A DNA stretch of 64,000 nt from Rugalucina vietnamica (GCA_964017185.1 OZ024871.1:63926866-63990865), one strand, 5' to 3'. Shown: positions 20,538 through 32,884, numbered from the stretch's first letter. A program made the numbers and translations. The notes: a model not told the origin generated them from the sequence alone.

Positions 20538-22790
20538 AGTGATCCGTTTTGGCAGCGGGTTGTAAAAATTAATTTGCTTTGATATACAGCTATAAACGAA
20601 ACTTATATTTCATATTTAGCTAATAATTGGATTAAAAGTTAATCGACACCAAGTGAGATTAATATTCTAGGCGAAGGGTCAGATAGAGTTTAAGATAAAA
20701 AGATCAAAAACCAGTTTACCAGTGCCGAAATATATGATTACAGTGATAACGAGAAACAGCATTGTAAAACGTTAAAACCAAACATTATTCTGGATCTGGT
20801 ACAACCTGTCTCAACCACAAAACTCACCTTGGAATAAAAGAATCTATGTTGGGGTTCAGGCCGAGACAAGGAAATCTCTGACAAGTTTTCATATCATTCG
20901 TATGCGACTCGAATAATCTGAAAACGAGCCTACGATTTCCTTGTTGAGGCTTCAACACCATCATTGATTATTTTTCTCACCCACCTTTTAAAACATTTTG
21001 ACTCTTCAAGTTCTGTTCAGGCGGCCATTTTGTAAGAACATGAAACGATATGCAAATTAACCAGTTAAACAAATAAAACAATTTGGTAGTTGCACTCACC
21101 TTACATAAATATTAAATCAGTATTTTTTTTTTATTCATAAAATTCATTCAACTTTATCAAACCTGTTTCTCAACCAGGGCAAACTGTATATTCGACAGAA
21201 CCCGTTTGCAGTGACACTGAACAAATGAACAAATTCTTGAAGTCATCATGGATGCCAACAGGGTGAAACAGTCCTTTTCTAAAATTCGGAAAAAAATGTA
21301 TGGGCTATGTCTTGGTCACCATATGTCATAGTATGTAATGTTCTTTGTTAAAACAACAATCACAAAGATTGTGTTATAACTCGAAAAAGGCAGATCAACA
21401 TTTAAGATTTGTTTATTCTTGTAATATTCCATCAGAGCCTAACATTATTTGTTCGTTTATTTCGTATTTTTGAAATAACCTATGCCAGTATGGTATATAA
21501 ATATAAAGGCAAGAAATTGAACAAAATTTTTCAGCCAGTTTCATAGGTTATCTTTGTTCTTAATCTCTATCAAAACATATCTATGCAACATTGCAGGGTC
21601 ATGTTTATATGTTCTCTGGACAGTTCCAAAGTAACATAAACATTGTATATACTAGAAGCTAAGCCTCTCTATGTTGAAGTTACAGCTTGCTTTCAAAGTG
21701 TATGTGTTATATTTAAAACTTGCACATTTCACTTTTAGTATACTTTGTTGTGACAAATAAAAAGGACTTCAGCGTTACTGAAACAAAAAATGCTTCAATT
21801 TGTTGAATTTGATGGGTATATGCTATAACACATGGAGATATCATTCTGTTAGCTTTAACTTTTTATCAGTTTTTGCCAATTTTGTCAGTTAGTATAAATG
21901 ATTTTTCACTTGAAATGCTTTCATAAACATTTAACCGGTCTTGTCAGGAAAATGTTTGGCAATTTAGATACAGTTAGAAAAATAATCACATGAAGTGGTC
22001 GTTTTTGAGCAAATTTTCTGAAATCGGACTTATATTCCTCACTGTATGCTACATGAAAGGAAGAATGATAAGTAAGAACCAGAACGTTATGCAATTTCCG
22101 CCAGAGTCCTGCACTCAAAGTTCAAGTAACCAAAATTAGTCATATTACTAAAGAGAAAAGATGGTTTATCGGGTTATCAGTTCTTCACCGAAAGGTGAGC
22201 TATCCAGCTACCATAAATGATATTCAAATTGTTTTAAAGGCATACAGAAGGTACACAAACACAGTGAACTTCTACCAACGGAGAAGCATAAAACGGTCTC
22301 ATTGATTATTTCGTTATATACATGTAGTACGATTTCGCTACAGACACAGCGTTTCTCTCCTCTCATAATCTGACACTTTAAGCCTTTTATTACCAATTGG
22401 TTGTGGTTAATAAGATGTGTTTGTTTTCTCGGAACGATTTTTATGACGCGACTAAGGTTTGTTTCTAAGACAAATTGGAATTTTATTTTGCGGTAGGTTT
22501 TCTCATGTTGTCGCGTGAATTGCAAATCAGATGCTAAGAATTGTAGACCACTTAAAAGGTTGCGGTGTTTCTCTTTGGCTCCATTTTGCTGGGCCTGGGA
22601 GTCACTGTTGAGGCTTAAGTAGTCGAAACCGCTGTACGGCTCATCCCTTTTCTCATTAATATGCTCACTGCGCTCAAAGGGCCTCAGATTACTTTTATTT
22701 AGATAATTGTTAATTCTACTGTTACTTCATTAACGCCTCTATGATGATGGTATTCTTAGCTTACGCTCTTTACAGTTTATTGTTATATAT
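20538..22790 (+). repeat. Old segmental duplication, proximal copy
   Basis: Three stretches reappear in the same order and orientation further on: 20538-20755 at 24377-24590 (CCGTTTTGGCAGCGG, CGACACCAAG, AGTTTACCAGTGCC), 21228-21360 at 26666-26800 (GCCAACAGGGTGAA, GGGCTATGTCTT, TGTCATAGT, TTGTTCTTTGT) and 22715-22790 at 27095-27165 (AATTCTACTGT, ATGATGATGGTAT). Different insertions in each copy change the spacing. No ORF is conserved between copies. Confidence 0.6.
22558..22697 (+). repeat. Fragment of the ~374-bp satellite
   Basis: CTCTTTGGCTCCATTTTGC, AGTAGTCGAAACCGCTGTAC, CTCATTAATATGCTCACTGC and GGGCCTCAG follow the satellite order of 20330-20460. Confidence 0.8.
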
Positions 22791-22854
22791 ACCTAATGTA
22801 TCTCAACAATAGAACATTGTCGTGTTGTAACGGACAAACCTTTCTGCTGTTTTA

Positions 22855-23372
22855 AGCGTCGTAGGGCATTAATATCATTTAATTTAATGCCCTATTATGA
22901 CGTCATAGCGGGACAATAATGGTGTTAATGCCCTGAGATGACATCATAACAGGGCAATAATGGTATCAGCATACGGAAAAAATTGAAAAAAGTCAATATT
23001 GGTTTTTACCTCTTCATGTCGTCGGAGGAGCGTTTTAATGCCATCACCACTTCAGTTTAATAGAAGATTCATGGCGAAAAACGGAGAAAAACATTTTTTT
23101 TTATTTTCATAGTCATCCAGAAATATTCTTATTTGTCGAATTGGTGAGTCTGATCAACCATGTTTTTATTTTAATTTTGTTTCTTTGGCGTGAGCAATAA
23201 ATAAATAATAAATAAATAAATAAATAAATAAATAAATACAGGTTTGCTGAAGGAAAGGTATATAAAAAGCCGATATAACATTCTTTTCCATGTGCATTAA
23301 CGCGGTTCAGGCTGCAACGCATTATTGCCCTTGGACGTGGCAAACGTTAATGCACGGAAAGGAATGTTTTAT
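22855..23372. mobile_element. Inverted-repeat-rich element with (AAAT)n tract
   Basis: A hairpin AGGGCATTAATATC / TTAATGCCCT (22863-22893) opens the segment and GGGCAATAATGG recurs. Near the end ATTCTTTTCCATGTGCATTA (from 23278) pairs with CGTTAATGCACGGAAAGGAA (23345-23364), and CATTATTGCCC repeats the opening motif in inverse. An (AAAT)n microsatellite lies at 23197-23239. Probably a MITE-like unit; its ends are not defined. Confidence 0.5.
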
Positions 23373-23404
23373 CCTCTTATTACAATACTGCTTTAAGAAA
23401 ACTA

Positions 23405-23762
23405 ATTACCGGAAGCAGAAGCTGAGGGTGAGGTAAAATCGGATTAAGCCCGCCAGTAATACTATATTACTGATCATTTCAAGGTGATACTTTTGTGGTG
23501 GTTCTTATTGTTTTATGCCTTGGTGTTTATTTTTTTGTGCTGTTGGCGCCTTATGTACATGTATGTCATCATATTTTAGTTAAGTTTAGGAAAATGAGTG
23601 GCCACCTATTGGGAATATAGCTGCTCATTTGGCTTACGATATGTTTTCATGGTATAAGTACCTAATTGTTGATTTAGTTTTTTCCAGTCTCGGTTTTTGG
23701 AGGAGGAATCTTTTTCTGATTGCTCCTTTTCCTGATCGTTGCCTACTTGTACTTCTTTTTAA
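23405..23762 (+). mobile_element. Penelope-like 3' terminus, solo fragment
   Basis: CAGAAGCTGAGGGTGAGG, GTGGTGGTTCTTATTG, GGCGCCTTATGTA, GTGGCCACCTATTGGG, TCGGTTTTTGGAGGAGG and GCCTACTTGTAC follow the terminus at 16040-16385. No coding part remains. Confidence 0.85.
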
Positions 23763-23834
23763 AAACTAAAGTATTTTGCAGCACAAAGAAGATTTTTTTC
23801 TGGCAATCTGCAATTTTATTGACGCTGTGGCAGT

Positions 23835-23930
23835 CCAAGCCTAAAATCGTTTATATGCCTACCTGAAACTTCTTCGAAGACCAGTGGATTGTTTAAGAAG
23901 CGTTTCATAAAATTGCAGTTTTATGAATTT
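23835..23930 (+). repeat. Short dispersed repeat
   Basis: Reverse complement of 12690-12780 (AAGAAGCGTTTCATAAAATT, CAGTTTTATGAATTTTA). Confidence 0.6.
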
Positions 23931-26049
23931 TATATGTGAAGATATAATGAAATGTACTCAAACTATTTGACTGTTTCAATGGTTATAACATGAACTTTTT
24001 ATCGTTCACTGAAGCTGGCAAGTCTCCGAAAAGTTTTGCAATGTTTCAGCTTCGAAATGCGCCCCTTGTAGCCGATTCGTTTTACACTGCTACAAAAGAG
24101 AGTTCAGAAATTCTCTTAAGCATAATAACCAAACTGATCATATTCAGGATTTTAACTCCACCTGAAGATACGCTGATTATCGTTTCATGACTCAAACTCT
24201 TCATAAAGCCCTTTAAATACATTTATGCCATTACTGTCATCCAAAAGCTCCTATAGATATCCATCCGATACCAAAGTGAGGCTAACCTTTACAGTACTCG
24301 ATTAAGCACCGTTTTATTCTGCCCGAACATGTACATTGGCACTGTAATGGCGCTTAAATACTATTGGTCTTAAAAGTGGTCCGTTTTGGCAGCGGATTGT
24401 TCAAATGACATTTAATTTACTTTGGTTATAACGAAACTGATTTTACATAATTATCTTATAACTGGATTAACAGTTAATAGACACCAAGATTGTTTTACAT
24501 TCTAGACGAAGGGTTTGATAAAGTTTAAAGTTAGAAAGACCAAATTCAGTTTACCAGTGCCACAATGTATGATGGCAGTGATAATAAGGATAATTGTGCA
24601 ATCAGAACCAAAGTTCCAACCTAAAGATCAAGTTGGAGACAAAAAAATACAAATAGATAATAATGCAATTACAGCATATGGTAAGACGATTAATGATTTA
24701 AATATTTCCCCAACAGGCGGTCACTCAAATCTCTGTTCAATCAAACGTTGTCAATTAATGATATATTGTCATTTCAACAGTCACCGCCACTGTGCCTGCA
24801 TAGTGTCAGAAGATTTCTTTTGTGAGATTGACCAGGTAATTTTCAAAAGCTCGAGTTCCAGGCACTGAAATGGATTTTATTAATAATTTTATGTTGTATT
24901 TAGACATGTAATATTGTAAGTCAAACAGTGACTTCTTTAAAATTGGACAAAATCTTTGAATTAAATATAGGATCATATAGGAAATAGAAAACTTTTTATG
25001 AGTTCATGTTCCCCGCCTTGCCCAATCAAAATATTTTGAACACAACTGTATTTTTGTAAATGACATATTATATCAAAATGCTATGTTTGGACAAAAAGCC
25101 CCCAAAACCGATAAATGGGCTTAGCTCTATCATTTGTAATGTACCAAGGCTATGGGAATACACTTTATATTTGTGAACATGTACTACCTGAATGAACAGA
25201 CCACCTGTCCTATTTGAACAGGGATACACACATAAAGTGTACACGTTATAATGAATATATAAAACTACTGTGCAAAATATGTTTATCAATTTGTATGGTT
25301 TCATTTTATTTGAGATATGCCTCAGTGGACTTAAACCTAACGTCACTTCAGCACCACAAAACAAATGGGTTTACCTTAATGTGATACATGCAAACCATTG
25401 TCAGATCTTCCCTAATGTCTACAAACATATTGATTAAAATTAAAACTGAGATCCTTTAAGAGTTACTGTTCAAAGTAAAAGTTGCTTAATTAGTTTTCAT
25501 AGTATATTTAAGGTATAAGTTTTTGCAAAAGTGATGGGCAGTGTTATTTAAATTTACGTATAAATCTGATAAAGATGAGGTACATTTTATATGTGCATGG
25601 ACAGTTTCTAACCAAAGTTTTAGGTTGCAATAAGCATATTGTAGTATTTTCTTGATATCTATGGCACACATATGTTTTCTGACAAAATATTTTCTGAGAA
25701 AAAAAAATTGACCTCCTCCCCCTTTGACATAGATTTATGCTGCAGGTATGTAACATCAAGAGGTTTCCACCATGTTGTTGCATTTATCGTTTTTTTAGTT
25801 TACAGAGAATGCATCAGATATTCTATACGATTAACACGGAATCGTCCAGAAACACTTAAACTTTGGGCGGAAAACCTATAGATTCCTCTGAGATCCTTTA
25901 AAACTATAGGGAAAAAAGGTAATACATGTAAAGAACTCCAATCACTTTTTGTCATAAAAGCTTCAACTGTTCATCAATTAAAATATCCATAACACATATT
26001 TACCTTTTATTTTATACTTTACAGTGAAAACCAATGTATATCAGAATTT

Positions 26050-26130
26050 GATAAAATTGGTATTTTCATTGATATCAAATTTCACTGATATCAAATCTCA
26101 CTGATATCAAAAGTCACTAGTGACTGATAT
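26050..26130 (+). repeat. Short tandem repeat around TCACTGATATCAAA
   Basis: Three to four copies of CACTGATATCAAA, spaced about 18-20 bp, close with the palindrome GTCACTAGTGAC. Confidence 0.75.
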
Positions 26131-26404
26131 CAGCCTATATCTTCACTGTAGATTTTGGATTACTTCTGACGTTTCCATTTACTTGACGTCATTAAATGTG
26201 TCTCACTTCAGAAATTCAAACGCCTATAACTTCGTTATTTATGAACGAAAACATAAAGTGTGGGTATTCATTTTCTTAGTTAGAACGTAAGGAACAATGT
26301 GGTACCAAAATTATTTGTGTTTTCAAAAATTTTTGGTTTTTGCATTTTCACCGCCTGCCTTGTGAATTGGAAAATGCCCATGTATTGTATAAAATAAAAA
26401 GAAA

Positions 26405-26553
26405 ATTTGCTTTTTTTCGGTGAATACCAAATATATTTCATCGAGTGAGTTGAAAACATAAAAATTTTCACTCGTGCTGCGCACTCGTGAAAATTCTGAT
26501 GTTTTCAACTCACTCGATGAAATATATTTGGTATTCACCTCAAAAAAGCAAAT
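26405..26553. repeat. Foldback hairpin, ~150 bp
   Basis: GTGAATACCAAATATATTTC and TCGAGTGAGTTGAAAACAT at the left pair with ATGTTTTCAACTCACTCGA and GAAATATATTTGGTATTCAC at the right. The arms are about 70 bp with a GTGCTGCGCAC tip. The two opposing frames here are the same palindrome read twice. Confidence 0.85.
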
Positions 26554-27264
26554 ATCCTCTATATATTGACTCAATAAGACAATATCATTGCAAAAATGCA
26601 GGAGCGTAATACAAGCTATTAATAAACAATATATCACAAATGATGTACCACCCGTATGCAATCGTGCTAGAAAATTCTCGAAGTCATCGCAGACGCCAAC
26701 AGGGTGAAGTAGCCGTGTTTGGGAATCCGTGAAGAATGTTTTGGGCTATGTCTTACATATCACATGTCATAGTCTGTATTGTTCTTTGTCAAAACAAGAA
26801 CGTAAGGTGGGTCAAAGCACGAATAAAAGACCCTAGTTCAGCTTTGCAGACCAGCTTTACAGACTACTTTTATGGTCATTGAAATATTTCACCAGATTCT
26901 GAACATTACATGACTTTTTGTATGTATTTCTCTTATTATTGTATTGTCAAACTTTCCAAGAATATACAGCATAAAGTAATTTGAATATTTTTAGACAAAT
27001 TATTGATCATGTATAATGTGCAATGTTTTCTCATCCAGTCGTGAGAACTGTAATTCGGTTGCTAATAAGTGCAGATAGTCATTTCACGTCATTGCGAATT
27101 CTACTGTAACTTAACACCTCTAAGATGATGGTATGCTTAGCTGTTTATTACAATACAGCGTGAAGGTATTTTCAAATAAGTATTAAAATCAATACCGCAA
27201 GTTTTCAAATCAAAGAAATGCATCCTCAACTAATCTGCAATTTTATTTTACATTCACGAAAACG

Positions 27265-27455
27265 TGTTCGTGCAAAATATACCCCACTTCAACCCTATTT
27301 TTATATAGTAAAACTGGGGTATGCAAAGGTATACCTATTTTTCTTATGTTTGCTTCAAAACATAGATTGTGGGTAGTCGTTAGAACCGCCTCTGCGAGGC
27401 GGTTCTATCTTGTAACCACAATCTATATTTTGGGCAAAAATAAGAAAATTATCAA
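27265..27455 (-). mobile_element. Hairpin-plus-TATA repeat, copy 3
   Basis: Reverse-complement member of the family: ACCCCACTTCAACCC, TTTATATAGTAAAACTGGGG, AGGTATACCTATTTTTCTTA, then the hairpin GTTAGAACCGCCTC / GAGGCGGTTCTA. Confidence 0.8.
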
Positions 27456-27859
27456 AATTTTCTGATGAAATGTTCAATTTTTACAGGTGAAAAAAATGTC
27501 TATTTAAGAAGTGTTGTTATAAAATTACTGTTTATGAATTTCATATTGTACAGTTTTGATAAGATGAACCAAAATTGTATATTAATAATAATAATAATCG
27601 TGATACGTGTAATACAGCTGCATGCTTATACTTTTTTTCTGACTGAGAAGCCTAGTTTGATTGTTTTAGCAATTTACGGACAGCATAACAAGCTATCGTA
27701 CACTTAAAATGGACAAACCTAGAACAATATTGCAATATTCCAGCTAAAAATTCGCCCCTCTTGTAGCTGATTCTTCTGTTACTGCTAAGAAAGAGATTTC
27801 ATTAATTTTCTTAAGAATAACAACCACACTGATAATATTTAGGATTTTAACTCAATTTA

Positions 27860-28105
27860 AGCCTTGTTTCCACGGACATTTTTTTTTTTTTTTTTTTTTT
27901 TGACGAAGATTATTTGTCACAGAAACTTTGGCAATGAGTTTGCCTTTTACACACAGCAAAGATTACTTAATATATTACTTAGCTCGTTCACCTTTGTCAC
28001 AGATATTTGGCAATAACACTTCGCAAAAGAATTGAGATTGCACGAGCATATTTTTCTGCGACAAACCTACTTTATCAAAGAAAACCTGTCCGTGGAAACC
28101 AGGCT
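27860..28105. mobile_element. 246-bp MITE with TTA target duplication (Harbinger-like)
   Basis: Ends are AGCCTTGTTTCCACGGACA and, read inward from the right, AGCCTGGTTTCCACGGACA (18 of 19 match). TTA flanks both sides (27857-27859, 28106-28108). A 3-bp TWA duplication with such termini is typical of PIF/Harbinger-type MITEs. A long T-run follows the left terminus. No ORF. Confidence 0.8.
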
Positions 28106-28108
28106 TTA

Positions 28109-28980
28109 TGATGCACATGGACCTCTCGTTAGCTCTGAAATCCGCTGGTAAAGAAAGTGGATGCCCTTCTTTGTTTGGACTATATTTATGCAGACACAGC
28201 AGAACAAAAACAGATATCTTATCAAATGTGAAGACACAAATCATTATATAAGATCAACCGTTATGCGATATTCTGGGGAACTATCAGAATCAGACAGTTT
28301 TAAGTTCGATACGTTCATAAGTAGATAAAATAACGATGAAGTTACATGCTTGGGCAAATATCGATACCGTTAAAGATTTATATACTTTTGCATTTTATTT
28401 CTTTTGCATTTCATCAATATGTCAACATTTTTGTTATTTTGTAAGCCTATGGAAATGTTTGTTTGTTAGAAATATAGCTTAACATCTCAGTCCAAAGATA
28501 CGTTTATGTCGGGACATTGCCTCCATTTTATAGGGCTCCTCATAACATTGTGGGTGTCATTACAGTCATCTGAACTGTGTTTTGAATTATAACTACCCAA
28601 GTAAAACATCTTAGGCTTATATGTTTAAATGGTTTGACTACTTTTCTCGGACAGGCTATTAGCGTTTACCTTTATTAAAAGTTGTATATGTCTAATTAAG
28701 TACTCATGTGGTGTCGCCCATACAGTCACCTATTTGCCGAATAATACATGTATAAGCGGTTAATCAGTCATCAGGTTCCCGGTCACTCGATTATATGATT
28801 TGCCTGGAGGCACAAACAACTAGTTTTTTCCTCACGGCTCCAATGGGAGGGACCCATATTCTAACCAAACAGTCAACCCTCTAAAGAAAAATTGTCGAAT
28901 ATTACGAAAACATACAGAGATTTTTTGAGCTTTAAAATTTGAAAATATTTTTCTTATTTGATATTTTTGATATTTTTCTT
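28109..28980. other. No gene seen
   Basis: AT-rich unique DNA. A minus-strand 89-codon frame (27975-28244) mostly overlaps the MITE and is not a gene. Confidence 0.45.
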
Positions 28981-28984
28981 ATTT

Positions 28985-29190
28985 GATATTTTTCTTATTT
29001 TTGCTCCAAACATAGATTGTGGGTACACGTTAGAACCGCCTCGGCGAGGCGGTTCTAATGAGTACCCACAATCTATGTTTTGGAGCAAAAATAAGAAAAA
29101 TAGGTTTACCCCTGCAAACCCCAGTTTTGCTATATAAAAGTGGGGTATAAGGGGGTATATATTACACGGACATGTTTTCCTAATGTATTA
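28985..29190 (+). mobile_element. Hairpin-plus-TATA repeat, copy 4
   Basis: The best-preserved copy: perfect arms ATTGTGGGTACACGTTAGAA and the inverse around CCGCCTCGGCGAGGCGG, then TTTTGGAGCAAAAATAAGAA, CCCCTGCAAACCCCAG, CTATATAAAAGTGGGG and CGGACATGTTTTCCTAATG. It is preceded by short tandem TTGATATTTTTCTTAT repeats. Confidence 0.85.
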
Positions 29191-29224
29191 CCTTCAGTGT
29201 ATAAAGTATACAGTCTTTGACAGG

Positions 29225-29445
29225 TTCTCACAGCATATGCATGCTAATAAAGATGTTCTTCATCCTTCAAACGGGTCATTATCTTAACTAATTACTCATA
29301 ATATAAGAAATCGTCTGCGAAACAGCTGTTGAAAATGGGTGAAAACGCAGATGCTACATATTAAATGTAACAATAATAATCATCATTTTCCCTTTTGACT
29401 ATTGTTTAATTAGCAAAGAACAACATGTGAGATGGAATTAATATG
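29225..29445 (-). repeat. Dispersed ~215-bp repeat, inverted copy
   Basis: Reverse complement of 9025-9240, here immediately downstream of a hairpin-plus-TATA copy. Confidence 0.65.
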
Positions 29446-29935
29446 ATTCACGATATAAGATATATAGTTATGTTTTCTGTTAACATCGATAGGTATGCAA
29501 TATATATAAATCTACTGAATTGTGTGTGCTTACATATTCACGATCAAAGTAGACATTAATTATGAACTAATATCTTGCAATCACATACCGAATTTCAACA
29601 CAAGTCTAAGCAGGGAAAATACAAGAGACAATATACACTTTTTTTTTTATTAAAAACGTTGTTATAATATCCATGTTTTCAGAGCCGTAGCAATACTGAA
29701 GCATACATATATCCAAACTGGGTTTTAGGGTGGGATTTTACTGGTCATTTCTTATTTTTACCCTTTTGTGATCGTAAACAGTTACAAATGGTAATTAATA
29801 TTCAAAGATTTAAATAAAATTTCGTTGAATCGCTGCCTGAACGCGGGAAAATGCTTTCTGCTTACACAAATAATATCTTAATTACTCTCGTCATATAAAT
29901 ACAGGAACTGTCAGGTATTTCATCATCAAGATATA
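29446..29935. other. No gene seen
   Basis: AT-rich unique DNA. 29870-29925 resembles 3440-3500 in inverse (AATTACTCTCGTCATAT, ATACAGGAACTGTCAGGTAT), a short dispersed repeat. Confidence 0.4.
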
Positions 29936-30171
29936 CGAGCCACCTCATGAGGAAACCATCAATGTGATTTCCGAACAGGCCCGACACAAACCGACATGTA
30001 CAAGCACAGAAGATGGCTATAGGCTGGAAATTTTGGATTTAGGAAGCAAAGGAGTTGTTATATCCGTGTATTGAAAACAAAGGCGCTGATCAGCTTCGCA
30101 GTGACTGCGAAGATGATCTACGCCTCTGTTTTTGCATATGCTAAATGTCGGGTTTGTCATGATGTGGCTTA
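29936..30171 (+). mobile_element. 236-bp palindromic MITE, copy 2
   Basis: The oldest of the three copies by eye, yet exactly 236 bp. Ends are CGAGCCACCTCATGAGGAAA and, inward from the right, TAAGCCACATCATGACAAAC. The internal palindrome GGCGCTGATCAGCTTCGCAG / CTGCGAAGATGATCTACGCC is retained with two mismatches. Flanking dinucleotides are TA and CA, so the target duplication is blurred. Confidence 0.8.
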
Positions 30172-30562
30172 CACAGCTCGTTGAATTTGATTGATTACTT
30201 CAAGTTACCATATTGTTATAATTGATGTTACGATAGAAACGAAAACTATTCAAAAAATTTATTGTGAATAAACAGATTAAAGTGACCGCATTGTTTATTG
30301 CCACCTCCCCGTGACCAACATTCCCGGGCCAACATTGCCCACTTTTAAGTATAAAGTTAACGGAACACGGAACCAAAATTACCTTTGCCACGACATGTTT
30401 AAATAATGGCATTATAATAACCGTGCAATATCGAGTATATACATGAAATAAAACCAGATCTTTGCATCAAAAGACTGACAGTGAATGTACGACCCTATGT
30501 TTGACGTCCGATTTACCTATGATGCAATTTTTAAAAGATAATAAATACATAGAGGATCTTAC

Positions 30563-30653
30563 ACGAGTGATCATTTCATATGAAATTTATTAAACGAGCC
30601 TTCGGCGAGTTTAATAAATTTCATATGAAATGACCACGAGTCGTTTTATCATA
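30563..30653. repeat. Foldback hairpin, ~90 bp
   Basis: TTTCATATGAAATTTATTAA with ACGAGCC at the left mirrors GGCGAGT with TTAATAAATTTCATATGAAA at the right, around a TTC tip. Stem about 42 bp, nearly perfect. Confidence 0.85.
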
Positions 30654-30659
30654 TGACTT

Positions 30660-31200
30660 CTGAAATAGGATTTCATCGCCTTCGAAGTGGACATATTTTC
30701 AATGAAAATTTGCATTGTTGTTACGGACGTCGTCAATGACGTTACGTATACCCGCCAAAGTGTTAAAACACGTGTGGTCATAACACTTTTATTACACGAC
30801 GTTATCCATTGGAAAACAGCGACATCATATGATAAATAATATTATAACAATGTGATAATTCAAACTGCGGTAGGTAAATGCAGAATATTTTCTAATAAGT
30901 AAGCGTAATTTAAAATAGAAAATTGGAAATTGAGACGGATAACACCTGCTGGCACAGCTAATTCCAACTATAAAAATAATAAAACAAACCTTATTTACAC
31001 ATAGCAAATTCAATTGATTAATATTTAGACAACTATAGCTTGACCATCATAAAATGGCTGGGTGTTTGGTAAATATTTTGGTTATCGGTGTGTATTTATA
31101 AATTTGATGACGTATACGGAATCCTATGGGAGAATTCAGACAAGTATTGATCGGTTTATCGGAATTCGTGAAGCGTGGTATTGAACAAATTCTCTCATAT
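30660..31200. other. No gene seen
   Basis: AT-rich; a 62-codon minus-strand frame has no recognisable feature. Confidence 0.4.
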
Positions 31201-31211
31201 CATTGCAACGT

Positions 31212-31280
31212 TAGAATTTGGTGTAATGGTTAGATCGCAGTACGTAGGATCCGACCATCGCGGGTTCGAAACCCTTAAGA
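31212..31280 (+). repeat. tRNA-like fragment
   Basis: TGGTGTAATGGTTAGATCGC matches a tRNA D-arm/A box and GCGGGTTCGAAACCC a T-arm/B box at about the right distance. The 7-base flanks do not pair as an acceptor stem. A SINE head or pseudo-tRNA, not a working tRNA gene. Confidence 0.5.
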
Positions 31281-31860
31281 TATTTTTCTCAGAGTATTTT
31301 CATTTTTTATTTATTTATTATTATTATAATTTTTAATTATTTTTTTACTTTTTTATTTTTTTTCCACTTCATTTCCTAATCATCACTCAATCTTTCATGC
31401 AGTTCGTGTTTTACATGATAATCTAGATTTTTTTTCGCAATTCACATGATAATGTAAAATCAGTCGTTGTTTGGCTCACGTTCTCTGACAAAAAACACGT
31501 TGACGGCAGATACGCTGACGGCGGGTGACGATTGTTCTGTTGATGCGACATTGAGCGACAAGGAGACTGTTTCCGCAGACGAAGGTGTGACCGACTGTCA
31601 GTGAAACTATGCGACAATGCGGTGCAAATAACCGAAATTAGCATTAAATATGGTTACCTACTTTAGTTTTTATGTCCGTAAAAGTTATACTTAAAAATTC
31701 AAATATACTTTGTTTAGTCCCATAAAAATATCATTTAGCATTGATATGATCTGCATACAGAATAAATTAAATAAAATATCAGAAAATATAACACCATAAA
31801 AGACAAAAAAAGAAAAAAATGAAGATAAAGAAGAGCACTCTATAAAATAATAAAAATGTC

Positions 31861-31945
31861 TTTGATGGGACTCGAACCCGGGTTGTCAAAAATACTTTCT
31901 CTTTCAAATGAACTAAACTGCTCCTCTACCTACCGAGCCAATTCC
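31861..31945 (-). repeat. tRNA-like fragment, minus strand
   Basis: On the minus strand GGCTCGGTAGGTAGAGGAGC and CCCGGGTTCGAGTCCCATC form A and B boxes, with an over-long middle. It resembles the tRNA-like parts at 40470-40550 and 42960-43040. Confidence 0.5.
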
Positions 31946-32319
31946 TTTCTCTAATATTATTAAGAACAACATGTCAATACATTACCGTAAATAATCGGTG
32001 AATTTTTTGGAAAACACCTATGATAAACGGCGATCTATAAAAAGCTATATGTTGACAAACACTATAACCAAAACACCGCCAATTTTTCGTGGTCAAGCTA
32101 TACAAGTTGCAACACCAAGAATGTTGCAGATACTTTTTCGTTATATTAATATCAACTGTATGAATGTTTGCATGCTTGGCGAAAGCTCATATTGCTGTCT
32201 TTACACAATACTTACACCGGGCTTATTTGTCGTTTCGATAAGGCATCAGACTGCTCTAACTGAGTAAGTGACGTGTTGGACTGTCTGTTGTCCGTCTAGT
32301 TTGTAACGCATTATTTCAT

Positions 32320-32363
32320 ACACAACAAGCACTAACAACAATAACAACAACAACAACAATAAT

Positions 32364-32394
<31 letters not shown>

Positions 32395-32708
32395 GGAAAG
32401 ATGTTCAAAGCACTAAGCATTATAATAACCTGAAAAAGTATAACCTTGATATGACCTAGCTTTATCGTTTTGTGTCTGATTCGATGCATGATGTAAATCA
32501 TATCTTTAATCCATGCCAAATCTTACTGACTTTGACAATTTCCGCCTGCTACAAAACGAATGTGCATTCCAAACCGTTTTGTCATTTCGATATCAACAAA
32601 ATCTGATTCTGGAAAGTTTCGAAAAGTCTAATGCATATGTCAAATTTATATTAACTGGCATACTATGTGATACACCGATTTCCAATGAAATCAATGGCAA
32701 AATGTATC
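32320..32708 (-). repeat. Dispersed ~380-bp repeat, copy 2, with (CAA)n tract
   Basis: Inverted counterpart of 1618-1980. The (CAA)n/(AAC)n microsatellite at 32337-32396 stands where the other copy has a GTT-rich tract, so the triplet run belongs to the element's end. Confidence 0.75.
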
Positions 32709-32884
32709 ATTGTATTTTGCAGTTATTATAACTTAATAGTTATAGCTTAATAGATAATAGATTATGTGTGAGGAATTTTCGCCCAATTTTCACTTTACTC
32801 TATAAATCAAACGGTATTAGAAAACGACGCAATATTTGACAATATTTTACATTACAGTTTGATTGTAGAAAATTAAAAAAAAAA

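Larger units (their letters stand above)
24000..27170 (+). repeat. Old segmental duplication, distal copy
   Basis: Counterpart of 20538-22790 (see that entry). A further piece, 24035-24165 (CGCCCCTTGTAGC, CATATTCAGGATTTTAACTC), reappears at 27728-27858, so a third partial unit follows. Frames of 66-117 codons lie inside (24515-24868 is the longest) but are not preserved in the paired copy, which argues against coding function. Confidence 0.55.

Noticed and set aside
24515-24868. 117-codon plus-strand frame
   Set aside because: No recognisable motif, and the partly duplicated counterpart at 20.7 kb does not keep the frame.
31212-31280. tRNA gene
   Set aside because: A and B boxes are present but the acceptor stem does not pair.
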